Positions 7,363 through 14,755 of a stretch of 44,387 nt of DNA are shown piece by piece (position 1 is the first letter of the stretch; each line of letters starts with the position of its first letter). The position numbers and the translations under genes were made by a program. The notes below the pieces were generated by a model. The model was not told the origin of the DNA and ran no database searches. It saw only the letters and a program-made list of their open reading frames with translations. Source of the stretch: Gallibacter sp963634825 (lineage in GTDB: Bacteria; Bacillota; Clostridia; Peptostreptococcales; Anaerovoracaceae); NCBI GenBank assembly GCA_963634825.1, contig CAVHCP010000008.1:1-44387 (forward strand). Reading direction: 5' to 3'.

Positions 7363-8055
7363 CTATGCTCTTATTACCGTCCCAAGAAAAGCTTTTAGCC
7401 GTTCGCTTTTTGGATTTTCAAAAATTTCCTCAGGAGTGCCCTCTTCGACGATTTTGCCATTGTCCATAAAAATTATCCTGTCGGCAACTTCCTTCGCAAA
7501 TCCCATTTCGTGCGTTACGACAACCATCGTCATATGCTCGTCTGCCAGCTTTTTCATTACCTCTAAGACCTCGCCCGTTATCTCAGGGTCAAGTGCCGAG
7601 GTCGCCTCATCAAATAGCATTATATCAGGCTCCATCGCAAGCGCCCTTGCTATTGCAACTCTTTGCTTTTGTCCGCCCGAAAGATGATTTGGAAATGTAT
7701 CCGCCTTGTCAGCAAGCCCAACCATATCAAGAAGTTTCATCGCCTGCGTGGTTGCCTTTTCCTTATCCATCTTTTTAACCTTTATCGGCGCATATGTTAC
7801 ATTTTTTATGCAAGTCATATGAGGGAAAAGATTAAAATGTTGAAATACCATGCCCGTAGTTCCCTCAAGCTTTATCTCCCCTGAAGTCACCTTGTTTAGT
7901 CCGTTTATGCACCTGAGAAGAGAGCTTTTGCCGGAGCCTGACGGGCCGATGATCGCCACGATCTCCCCCTTTTTTAGCGAAAAATTTACATCACGAAGAG
8001 CAGCAAGGTCGTCGAACTTTTTTACTATGTCTTTCATTTCTAATATGTTTTCCAT
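7363..8055 (-). CDS. Polar amino acid ABC transporter, ATP-binding subunit (GlnQ type)
   Basis: A 230-residue ABC ATPase that drives amino acid uptake on the cytoplasmic face. Walker A GPSGSGKSS (37-45), Q-loop MVFQHFN (69-75), signature LSGGQKQR (125-132), Walker B IMLFDEATSALD (145-156) and the H-loop VTHEM are all present. Compared with typical GlnQ/ArtP proteins (about 240-245 residues) the loop between GEIKLEG and the Q-loop is about 13-15 residues shorter, which is the only oddity. GGAG lies eight bases before the ATG, and the gene begins 3 bases after the permease stop. Last gene of a substrate-binding protein, permease, ATPase operon. The substrate class is inferred from the whole operon. 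Confidence 0.93.
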   Translation of the reverse strand: MENILEMKDIVKKFDDLAALRDVNFSLKKGEIVAIIGPSGSGKSSLLRCINGLNKVTSGEIKLEGTTGMVFQHFNLFPHMTCIKNVTYAPIKVKKMDKEKATTQAMKLLDMVGLADKADTFPNHLSGGQKQRVAIARALAMEPDIMLFDEATSALDPEITGEVLEVMKKLADEHMTMVVVTHEMGFAKEVADRIIFMDNGKIVEEGTPEEIFENPKSERLKAFLGTVIRA

Positions 8056-8058
8056 ATG

Positions 8059-8718
8059 CTACTCTCCTTTTTGATCATATCTGCCAAAGTGCTTTTCGAG
8101 TGCGTTTGCTCCTACTGTCAGCAAGAGTGTAAGTGCAAGATATATACATCCGGCAACTACAAGTGGCGAAATATTTGATGTCCTGTTTACTATGCTTTCT
8201 GCATTTCTCATCAAATCGTTTATACCGCCTATTGCCATAACAAGCGCCGTATCCTTTACAAGCGTTATCGTTTCATTAAAGACCGGTGGCAATATAGACT
8301 TCATAGTCTGTGGCAGGATGATGCCAAACATAGTCTGGCTCTTTGAAAGCCCCAGCGCAAATGCCGCTTCGTGCTGTCCTTTATCTATACTCTTAAAACC
8401 GCCTCTGTAAATTTCGGCAAAATACGCCGCGTAGTTCAATATAAACGTAAGTATCGCTGTCGGTAGTGCGTCAAGCCTTATATCAAACGCAATCGGAAAG
8501 AAAAAGTAAAAGAAAAACAACTGCAACATCAGAGGCGTACCTCTAAAAATCCATACATATATCCTGCACAGATATGCAAGCGGTTTAAATTTGCATTCCT
8601 CTCCGAGTGCAATAGGAAGCCCCAGCGGTAACGAAAATATCAGCGTAAGTGCAAATATCTCAAGCGTTATCCAAAGGCCATCCATAAGAAGTGGCATATA
8701 TCCCAAAATTTCTGACAT
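8059..8718 (-). CDS. Polar amino acid ABC transporter permease
   Basis: A 219-residue inner-membrane permease of the His/Glu/Gln/Arg family. It has about five hydrophobic segments, the RGTPLMLQLFFFYF motif near residues 59-72 that is typical of this family, and the EAA loop GQHEAAFALGLSKSQTMFGI (around 133-152) that contacts the ATPase. The length is normal. One permease gene only, so it probably acts as a homodimer. The ATG has AAAGGAT upstream at a rather long spacing. It is the middle gene of the three-gene import operon. Confidence 0.93.
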   Translation of the reverse strand: MSEILGYMPLLMDGLWITLEIFALTLIFSLPLGLPIALGEECKFKPLAYLCRIYVWIFRGTPLMLQLFFFYFFFPIAFDIRLDALPTAILTFILNYAAYFAEIYRGGFKSIDKGQHEAAFALGLSKSQTMFGIILPQTMKSILPPVFNETITLVKDTALVMAIGGINDLMRNAESIVNRTSNISPLVVAGCIYLALTLLLTVGANALEKHFGRYDQKGE

Positions 8719-8743
8719 TTTTTGCTTTATCCTTTCAGTCTAA

Positions 8744-9598
8744 TCAGTCTAATTCCTCAAATATCACAATGTTTTTGCCAAACCATTTTTCGCTTATCTC
8801 TTTTGCCTTGCCTTCGTCGATAAGCTCCTTGATAGCATCATTTACCGCATCTCTGAGAGCTGTATCATCCTTGCGGAATCCGATAGCATACGCATCATTT
8901 CCAAGAGAATATTCGCAAGTTTTTAGCTCTCCGTTTAAGTTGTTATTTTTGTATTCGCCAAGCACCTGGTCGATCGCTATAACATCTATCCTACCTGCCT
9001 TTAAGTCGAGAAGAGCTGTATCGTAATCGTCATATTCCTTTACATTGTCCTTGAATGAATCATACTCACTGTTGGATTGTAACATATTTAGTGCAGACGA
9101 ATCTACTTGTGTTCCTATTTTGTAATTTTTTAGTTCCTTTGCTGATGTTATCTCTACATCATTGCTCTTTTCTCCCATAAGGATTATCTTATTATCCAAA
9201 TATTTGTTGGAAAGCGCCATCGCTTCCTGTCTTTCCGGTGTTACTGACATACCGTTCCAGATACAGTCGATTTTTTTGGATGAAAGCTCCATATCCTTCG
9301 CATCCCATGCGATAGGCTGAAATTTTACCTTGACCCCAAGCTTTTCGCCAACCGCATTTGCAAGATCTATATCAAATCCGACAAGCTCTCCGTCCTCATC
9401 TCTAAAGCCCATAGGTGCAAATGTGTCGTCAAGACCTACCACAAGCTCTCCCTCATTCGCAAGCTGACTCAGCGCATCATCGCTTGAGCTATTATCGCTC
9501 TTGCCACAGCCTGTAAGTGCAAAAGTGCTGACTACCAGCAGCGTTGACAGTATCCCCGCTATTATTTTCTTTGTTTTCATTGTTTGCAATATTTTCAT
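8744..9598 (-). CDS. Polar amino acid ABC transporter, substrate-binding lipoprotein
   Basis: A 284-residue solute-binding protein (family 3). The N-terminus is a lipoprotein signal with lipobox LTGC, Cys at residue 31. The mature part shows the family's conserved opening, GELVVGLDDTFAPMGFRDED, then GFDIDLANAVGEKLGVKV, and later WNGMSVTPERQEAMALS, which is the usual Arg-containing ligand-binding stretch. This pattern fits a polar amino acid or cystine-type ligand; the sequence does not settle which. The start at 9598 is supported by AAGGAG six bases upstream. First gene of the import operon, with a promoter and two palindromes upstream and hipBA divergent from it. Confidence 0.92.
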   Translation of the reverse strand: MKILQTMKTKKIIAGILSTLLVVSTFALTGCGKSDNSSSDDALSQLANEGELVVGLDDTFAPMGFRDEDGELVGFDIDLANAVGEKLGVKVKFQPIAWDAKDMELSSKKIDCIWNGMSVTPERQEAMALSNKYLDNKIILMGEKSNDVEITSAKELKNYKIGTQVDSSALNMLQSNSEYDSFKDNVKEYDDYDTALLDLKAGRIDVIAIDQVLGEYKNNNLNGELKTCEYSLGNDAYAIGFRKDDTALRDAVNDAIKELIDEGKAKEISEKWFGKNIVIFEELD

Positions 9599-9686
9599 CG
9601 TCCTCTCCTTCTCTCTTTTTTTTATTTTGTTTTACTTATTTCCCTGTTTTGCTGCTTTTGCACGCAACCGCGATAACTTTCGCCAT

Positions 9687-9698
9687 CTAACGCGTTAG
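9687..9698. repeat. 12-bp perfect palindrome CTAACGCGTTAG in the ABC operon leader
   Basis: Lies about 25-35 bases downstream of the predicted transcript start of the amino acid ABC operon. Could be a regulator site or the foot of a small leader hairpin; no family assigned. Confidence 0.6.
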
Positions 9699-9717
9699 TG
9701 TGCTAAAGCGTATCTAT

Positions 9718-9737
9718 TGATAAATCGTAGTTTATCA
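9718..9737. promoter_or_regulatory. 20-bp inverted repeat over the -10 of the amino acid ABC promoter
   Basis: TGATAAA (9718-9724) and TTTATCA (9731-9737) flank a 6-base spacer. The right arm covers the -10 hexamer of the minus-strand promoter, so a bound protein would repress the import operon. The regulator is not identified. Confidence 0.55.
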
Positions 9738-9757
9738 CTCTACCATACTAAAGTCAA
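9729..9757 (-). promoter_or_regulatory. Predicted promoter of the amino acid ABC operon
   Basis: On the minus strand TTGACT (9757-9752) and TAAACT (9734-9729) are 17 bp apart. The -35 is good and the -10 moderate, as expected of a regulated promoter. Confidence 0.5.
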
Positions 9758-9802
9758 GTATTATTTTGACGTTTTGTAATATTATATTCTTCACGAACGA
9801 TA

Positions 9803-9822
9803 ATGTCAATAAATATTGACAT
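9803..9822. promoter_or_regulatory. 20-bp perfect palindrome, likely HipB operator
   Basis: ATGTCAATA-AA-TATTGACAT overlaps the -35 hexamer of the hipBA promoter. Its size, symmetry and position fit autorepression by the downstream HTH protein, as known for hipBA operons. A weaker relative (GTCAA-N8-TTGAC) lies at 9753-9770 over the -35 of the divergent operon. Confidence 0.7.
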
Positions 9823-9844
9823 CTTGCTCACTTTAGTCTATAAT
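9816..9844 (+). promoter_or_regulatory. Consensus SigA promoter of hipBA
   Basis: TTGACA (9816-9821), 17-bp spacer, TATAAT (9839-9844): a perfect consensus, which implies strong expression unless repressed. Confidence 0.85.
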
Positions 9845-9870
9845 TATAAACATTACAAGGGGTGATATAT

Positions 9871-10191
9871 ATGGGGAAAAAAGCTGTTACAGTTTTGCCA
9901 AGTACTGAAAAAATTCTTACTACAATGGGTGAACAGATTAAATTAGCCAGGCTTCGCAGGCAATTATCTGCTGAGCTTGTTGCCCAGAGAGCAGGAATAA
10001 GCCGTGCCACTTTGTGGAACGTTGAAAAAGGTAGCCCGTCGGTGGCTATCGGGATTTATGCCGCTGTTTTACACGCCCTCAATAACTTAGATGAAGATTT
10101 GTTGCTTGTTGCCAAAGATGATGCGTTTGGCAGAAAAATGCAAGATTTAAATATGCAAGTTAAGAGAAGAGCTCCTAAAGGAGGCAAATAA
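9871..10191 (+). CDS. hipB: HipB-like antitoxin, XRE-family HTH regulator
   Basis: A 106-residue protein with a helix-turn-helix of the XRE/Cro family at about residues 16-72 (GEQIKLARLRRQLSAELVAQ, then AGISRATLWNVEKG). HipB proteins neutralise HipA kinase and repress their own operon by binding palindromes. The C-terminal tail is short and basic (VKRRAPKGGK). I chose the ATG at 9871 because AAGGGGTG at 9857-9864 is correctly spaced; the in-frame GTG at 9862 lies inside that site. It ends one base before the hipA ATG. The operon has a consensus promoter with a palindrome over the -35. The role is inferred from the gene pair. Confidence 0.85.
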   Translation: MGKKAVTVLPSTEKILTTMGEQIKLARLRRQLSAELVAQRAGISRATLWNVEKGSPSVAIGIYAAVLHALNNLDEDLLLVAKDDAFGRKMQDLNMQVKRRAPKGGK

Positions 10192-11442
10192 ATGCAACGA
10201 AAAATATTAGTATATGAAAACTTCAGTTCTGCAGAGCCTAAAAAAATAGGCGTTTTGTATGTTGATACGCTTCGCGGTGTTGAACATTATTCCTTTGAAT
10301 ACAATGAAGATTGGTTGAAAGAAAGTAAATTTTCATATCATTTGGATCCTGATATTTCTATGTTTAGCGGAAGGCAATATACAACAAAAAGTATTTTCGG
10401 AATGTTTGCAGATGCCTCTCCCGATCGTTGGGGACGAGTTCTTATGAAACGCCGGGAAGCGATTAGAGCGCGAAACGAAAACAGAAAACCAAGCAAGTTG
10501 TATGACAGCGATTTTTTGCTCGGTGTATATGACCAAACCCGTGTAGGAGCACTTCGTTTCAAGGAAGACGAGAACGCACCTTTTCTCTCCTACGACAAAG
10601 ATACTGCCGCTCCCCCTTGGGCAACGCTTCGTTCTTTAGAAGAAGCATCTCGACAATTCGAAAAAGATGAAAACTTTTTAAATGATAAGTGGCTCAAGCA
10701 ATTGTTAAAACCCGGCTCATCTCTTGGCGGTGCAAGACCAAAGGCAACTGTCGAAGACGAACAAGGCAATTTGTGGATTGCAAAGTTCCCGTCAAAAAAT
10801 GACGAGTACGATGTCGCCGCTTGGGAAAAAGTTGTTCACGATTTAGCAAAATTGTGTGGACTAAATGTACCCGAATCAAAAGTGAAAAAGTTCTCAAAAG
10901 ACGGTAGCACATTCCTTGTCAAACGCTTTGACCGAGATGGAGAAAGAAGAATACACTTTGCTTCGGCGATGACAATGCTCGGTAAAAATGATGGTGCATC
11001 CTCTGATGACGGTTCAAGTTATATTGATATTGTAGATTTCATCAAAGCGTATGGTGCAAATCCAAAAGACGATTTAGTCGAACTCTTTAAACGCATTATC
11101 CTCAATATGGCTGTGTCAAATACCGATGATCATTTGAGAAATCACGGATTTATATTGACAGATAAAGGTTGGGAGCTATCTCCTCTTTATGATGTTAATC
11201 CCATACCTTATGGCGATACACTGTCCTTAAATGTTGATAGCTACGATAATAGCATTTCGCTTGATTTGGCTATTTCGTCTGCGGATTTTTATAATATAAA
11301 ACCTGAACATGCAAAAACTTACGCATATGAAATAATATCAATCATAAAAAACAACTGGGAACAGCTTGCTATAAAGTATGGAATCAATCGTGAGCAAATC
11401 GAAGAAATGCGACCTGCTTTTAGTATTTGCTATGAGTCATAA
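10192..11442 (+). CDS. hipA: HipA-family serine/threonine kinase toxin
   Basis: A full-length 416-residue HipA. The N-terminal subdomain (about 20-125) is followed by the kinase fold. In E. coli HipA phosphorylates glutamyl-tRNA synthetase and causes growth arrest; other HipA proteins have other targets. Residues seen: Gly-rich phosphate loop PGSSLGGARPKA (174-185) with Ser residues at the place of the E. coli autophosphorylated Ser150; the ATP-binding Lys in IAKF (K198); VKRFDRDG near 243-250; the catalytic loop NTDDHLRNHGF (310-320), with D312 and N317; and metal-binding D334 in YDV. All look intact, so the kinase should be active. AAAGGAGG lies eight bases before the ATG, which directly follows the hipB stop. 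Convergent with the symporter gene. Confidence 0.93.
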   Translation: MQRKILVYENFSSAEPKKIGVLYVDTLRGVEHYSFEYNEDWLKESKFSYHLDPDISMFSGRQYTTKSIFGMFADASPDRWGRVLMKRREAIRARNENRKPSKLYDSDFLLGVYDQTRVGALRFKEDENAPFLSYDKDTAAPPWATLRSLEEASRQFEKDENFLNDKWLKQLLKPGSSLGGARPKATVEDEQGNLWIAKFPSKNDEYDVAAWEKVVHDLAKLCGLNVPESKVKKFSKDGSTFLVKRFDRDGERRIHFASAMTMLGKNDGASSDDGSSYIDIVDFIKAYGANPKDDLVELFKRIILNMAVSNTDDHLRNHGFILTDKGWELSPLYDVNPIPYGDTLSLNVDSYDNSISLDLAISSADFYNIKPEHAKTYAYEIISIIKNNWEQLAIKYGINREQIEEMRPAFSICYES

Positions 11443-11474
11443 TACATCTCAATCAGCGTTATTTTTACGCCGTT

Positions 11475-12896
11475 TTATTTCCAAAAATCTGTATTCGTAA
11501 TGCCCACATCGGCAGCCTTGAAGTCAAGAGGCTTGCCTTCTTTTCTCTTCTTTTCGTAATCCTTTAAAACTCGTATCGCTTTATTGCCAAGCAAAAACAT
11601 TGCGATTATATTTATTGTCGCCATACAGCCCATTGTCACGTCCGCTAAATTCCATGCAAGTGTCAAATCTATATTTGCGCCTATAAATATCATCGCTATC
11701 GCAAGGCATTTCATAACAACCATAAATGTTTTGTTTGTGCTGATATATTTTATATTTAACTCTACATAGTAAAAGTTTCCGATAAGTGAGGTAAATGCAA
11801 ACAACACCACGCTGACTGTTATAAATAGCACACCTATCTGACCAAACTGGCTGTCGAGCGCAAGCTGCATAAAAGGTATACCATTTACAAGTTCACCGTC
11901 TGCATTTGTCGCACCTGTCGGACCTGCCAAAATCGCCATAAATGCTGTTGTCGAACAGATCAAAATTGTGTCTATAAATACGGAAAGCACCTGTACGAGT
12001 CCCTGCTGTGCAGGGTGCTTTACATGAGCTGTCGCCGCAGCATTTGGTGCCGAACCCATACCTGCCTCATTTGAGAAAAGACCTCTCTTGATACCAAGCA
12101 TCATACACGATCCTGCAAATCCTCCGAATATTGCTTTCCAGTCGAATGCCGAATCAATAACCTTGCCTGCTGCTTCAGGTACCTTGTCGAGATTCATAAA
12201 CAGTACTGTCAATCCCACCAATATATAAAGTCCTGCCATTACCGGCACAACAACTGACGAAATTTTGCTTATTGTATTTGAGCCCTTAAAGAACATATAT
12301 CCTGCAAGTCCGGCCACAACCGCACCTATGATTACAGGCGCCATCGAATCCGAAAAGTCGTCTATATAAATCTCAAAAGATGAAGTAAGCGTGAAGGACT
12401 GAAGTCCGTTAAAACCAAACGCAAAGGTTATAATGAGTATAATTGCAAAGATGACTCCAAGCCATCTCTGGCCGAGTGCTCTTTGTATATAATATGCGGG
12501 ACCGCCTTTATATCCGTCTCCGTCCTTTTCCTTATATACCTGCGCAAGCGTCGACTCTATAAATGCGGAAGCACTACCAACGATAGCCATTACCCACATC
12601 CAAAAAATCGCTCCGAACCCGCCAAGTACGATCGCTGTCGCAACGCCGGCTATATTTCCCGTGCCGACTCTCGAAGCTGTCGCAACCATAAGTGCCTGAA
12701 ACGAAGAGACTTTACCTGCTTCGGCTTTTTCCTTTACGCATTGTATCGAATTCGGGAAAAGCCTGATCTGCACTGCTCTTGTCCTAATTGTAAAATATAG
12801 TCCGCAAGCAACAAGCATTATTATCAGAAATTTGCCGTACATAAAATCGTTTACGGCACCGATATAAGTGTTTAATACATCCATTATTTTTTCCAT
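11475..12896 (-). CDS. Alanine/sodium symporter (AGCS family)
   Basis: About 473 residues with roughly ten to eleven hydrophobic segments. Family motifs seen are ATASRVGTGNIAGVATAI near the N-terminus (the first conserved block of AGCS carriers), GGPAYYIQRALG, and GIKRGLFSNEAGMGSAPNAA (the GxFSNEAGxGSAP motif). It should import alanine or glycine with sodium. The start at 12896 is preferred: GGGAG lies nine bases upstream, while the ATG at 12905 directly abuts that site. Convergent with hipA, 32 bases apart, with no strong terminator between them. No glycine riboswitch is visible upstream. The next gene upstream (phosphohexomutase) is divergent. Confidence 0.93.
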   Translation of the reverse strand: MEKIMDVLNTYIGAVNDFMYGKFLIIMLVACGLYFTIRTRAVQIRLFPNSIQCVKEKAEAGKVSSFQALMVATASRVGTGNIAGVATAIVLGGFGAIFWMWVMAIVGSASAFIESTLAQVYKEKDGDGYKGGPAYYIQRALGQRWLGVIFAIILIITFAFGFNGLQSFTLTSSFEIYIDDFSDSMAPVIIGAVVAGLAGYMFFKGSNTISKISSVVVPVMAGLYILVGLTVLFMNLDKVPEAAGKVIDSAFDWKAIFGGFAGSCMMLGIKRGLFSNEAGMGSAPNAAATAHVKHPAQQGLVQVLSVFIDTILICSTTAFMAILAGPTGATNADGELVNGIPFMQLALDSQFGQIGVLFITVSVVLFAFTSLIGNFYYVELNIKYISTNKTFMVVMKCLAIAMIFIGANIDLTLAWNLADVTMGCMATINIIAMFLLGNKAIRVLKDYEKKRKEGKPLDFKAADVGITNTDFWK

Positions 12897-13078
12897 ATGT
12901 GTCATCTCCCTCTTTTGCCTTTTTATCAGCCATCTTTTTTTTTGCCTCTTTATGTAATATAATCATAGTATGAATGTTTACAATATATGCAATCTTTTGT
13001 GTTCCGTATTCATTGAAAACAGAGCGTTTTTGATTGCACCACATCTTATTATTATACTTTAAAGGAGCGACCATTACA

Positions 13079-14755
13079 ATGAAAAAGCTACAGAATGGAA
13101 GTGATATACGCGGAATAGCCATCGCCGGAGTGGACGGAGAAGATATAAATCTTGATATGGGCGAGGCGATTTTTCTCTCTCTTGGATTTGCCGATTGGCT
13201 TTCTAAAAAGTGCAATAAATCCTTTGACAACCTAAAAATCGCTGTCGGAATGGACAGTCGCATATCCGGAGAAAAGTTAAAAAGCTATCTGATAGATACC
13301 TTTTGTTCTCTTGGCATTTCTGTTTTAGATTGCGGGCTTGCTTCGACACCGGCAATGTTTATGTCAACGGTATTTGATATGACTAATTGCGACGGCAGTA
13401 TTATGATTACCGCATCACATCTACCTTATAACAGAAACGGCTTTAAATATTTTACAAAGGACGGCGGTCTTGATAAGGCTGATATATCAGACATTATCGC
13501 CTTTGCCGAAAACATCTCTGACGGTCACATTTGGCCTTTTGATGTCTCCCTCGAAAATATTTCTATGGCGGTAAGCACAGAAAAGCACCTGCAGGAAAGT
13601 CTGCATAATGCTAATTTTGAAACTTTTGATCTTATCACTTTTTATTCTTTACATTTACAGCGAATAATCAAAGATGCCCTTTTGGATAATAAGAACGGCA
13701 AGCCCCTACAGGGTCTAAAGATAGTTGTTGACGCAGGTAACGGTGCCGGCGGCTTTTATGCAAAAAAAGTCCTTGAACCACTTGGCGCAGATACTACAGG
13801 AAGTCAATTTTTAGAACCTGACGGTATGTTTCCAAATCATATTCCAAATCCTGAGAACAAAGAAGCTATGGCTTCTGTTTGCGACGCCGTAAAGGCTAAC
13901 GGGGCTGACTTCGGACTTATTTTTGATACGGATGTTGACAGAGTATCTGCTGTCGATAAAAACGGTAACCCAATATCAAGGAATGCTATCGTTGCACTGG
14001 CGGCGTCGCTTATTGCAGATGAGCATCCTGACAGCATCGTCGTTACTGACTCTGTGACAAGCGACCATTTGACAACTTTTTTGCAAGAAGATTTGCATCT
14101 AAAGCACTTGCGATTTAAGAGAGGTTATAAAAATGTAATAAATAAAGCTATCGAACTAAATGCTGATGGCTCAGACTGTCAGCTTGCTATCGAAACCTCC
14201 GGGCATGCTGCCTTTAAGGAAAATTATTTCCTCGATGATGGCGCATATCTCGCAACTAAAATCGTGATAAAGGCCGCTCAGCTCAAAGCCTTGAAGGAAT
14301 CCCCAGATAATAATAATAATGATGATGATGGTGCTGCTGGTCATGGTGCCGATGGTGGTGCCGGCGGTAGCACTGATACCGACAGCTGTTCGATTGACAG
14401 TCTCATCGCCTCTTTAAAGCAACCTCTTGAAAGCAAAGAGTTTCGTATGAAAATTTTATGCGATGATTTTGCTACTTATGGCGCCGATATCCTCAAAAAG
14501 CTTCAGTCGCACATAAAAGATTGCGAGGCAAAACAATTTGGCGTCTTGTTAGCTATGCCAAACTACGAGGGCGTTCGCATGAGCTTTGACAAGAGCTTTG
14601 GCGACGGTTGGGCACTTCTTCGCATGTCACTCCACGATCCGCTAATGCCCCTAAATATAGAAAGCGACAGCCCTGAAGGCTGCCGAAAAATCTCCGCATT
14701 TTTGTACGACTTTCTATCACAATTTAAAGATCTTGACTGTAGCTTACTTAAATAA
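13079..14755 (+). CDS. Phosphomannomutase/phosphoglucomutase-type phosphohexomutase with low-complexity insert
   Basis: About 558 residues of the alpha-D-phosphohexomutase family, which interconverts hexose 6- and 1-phosphates for nucleotide sugar synthesis. The phosphoserine motif is TASHLPYNRNGFK with Ser113, the metal loop is DTDVDR (283-288), and the sugar-binding motif is ETSGHAAF (372-379, one letter short of the common EMSGH). Family members have about 450-500 residues; the excess is partly an Asn/Asp/Gly-rich insert at residues 409-436. The start at 13079 follows AAAGGAG; it also matches the family N-terminus NGSDIRGIA. The gene's end overlaps the convergent pyruvyl-transferase-like gene by 12 bp. 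Whether it prefers mannose or glucose phosphates cannot be decided here. Confidence 0.88.
   Translation: MKKLQNGSDIRGIAIAGVDGEDINLDMGEAIFLSLGFADWLSKKCNKSFDNLKIAVGMDSRISGEKLKSYLIDTFCSLGISVLDCGLASTPAMFMSTVFDMTNCDGSIMITASHLPYNRNGFKYFTKDGGLDKADISDIIAFAENISDGHIWPFDVSLENISMAVSTEKHLQESLHNANFETFDLITFYSLHLQRIIKDALLDNKNGKPLQGLKIVVDAGNGAGGFYAKKVLEPLGADTTGSQFLEPDGMFPNHIPNPENKEAMASVCDAVKANGADFGLIFDTDVDRVSAVDKNGNPISRNAIVALAASLIADEHPDSIVVTDSVTSDHLTTFLQEDLHLKHLRFKRGYKNVINKAIELNADGSDCQLAIETSGHAAFKENYFLDDGAYLATKIVIKAAQLKALKESPDNNNNDDDGAAGHGADGGAGGSTDTDSCSIDSLIASLKQPLESKEFRMKILCDDFATYGADILKKLQSHIKDCEAKQFGVLLAMPNYEGVRMSFDKSFGDGWALLRMSLHDPLMPLNIESDSPEGCRKISAFLYDFLSQFKDLDCSLLK
14306..14389 (+). repeat. Trinucleotide-rich low-complexity segment in the phosphohexomutase gene
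   Basis: AAT and GAT triplet runs and then GGT/GCC-rich codons encode an Asn, Asp and Gly/Ala-rich linker (residues 410-436) between domains 3 and 4 of the enzyme. In frame. Such triplet tracts can expand or contract without a frameshift. Confidence 0.85.

Noticed and set aside
13030..13058. TTGATT-17-TATACT as a promoter for the phosphohexomutase gene
   Set aside because: Its transcript would start inside the AAAGGAG ribosome binding site at 13061-13067, so it cannot be the working promoter as read.
12897..13078. Possible glycine riboswitch ahead of the alanine/sodium symporter
   Set aside because: The conserved core pattern of that riboswitch is not visible and the space is shared with the divergent gene.
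12784..13263. A 159-codon minus-strand open frame across the symporter/phosphohexomutase spacer
   Set aside because: It is antisense to the phosphohexomutase start and overlaps the symporter start in another frame; composition and motifs do not look like a protein.
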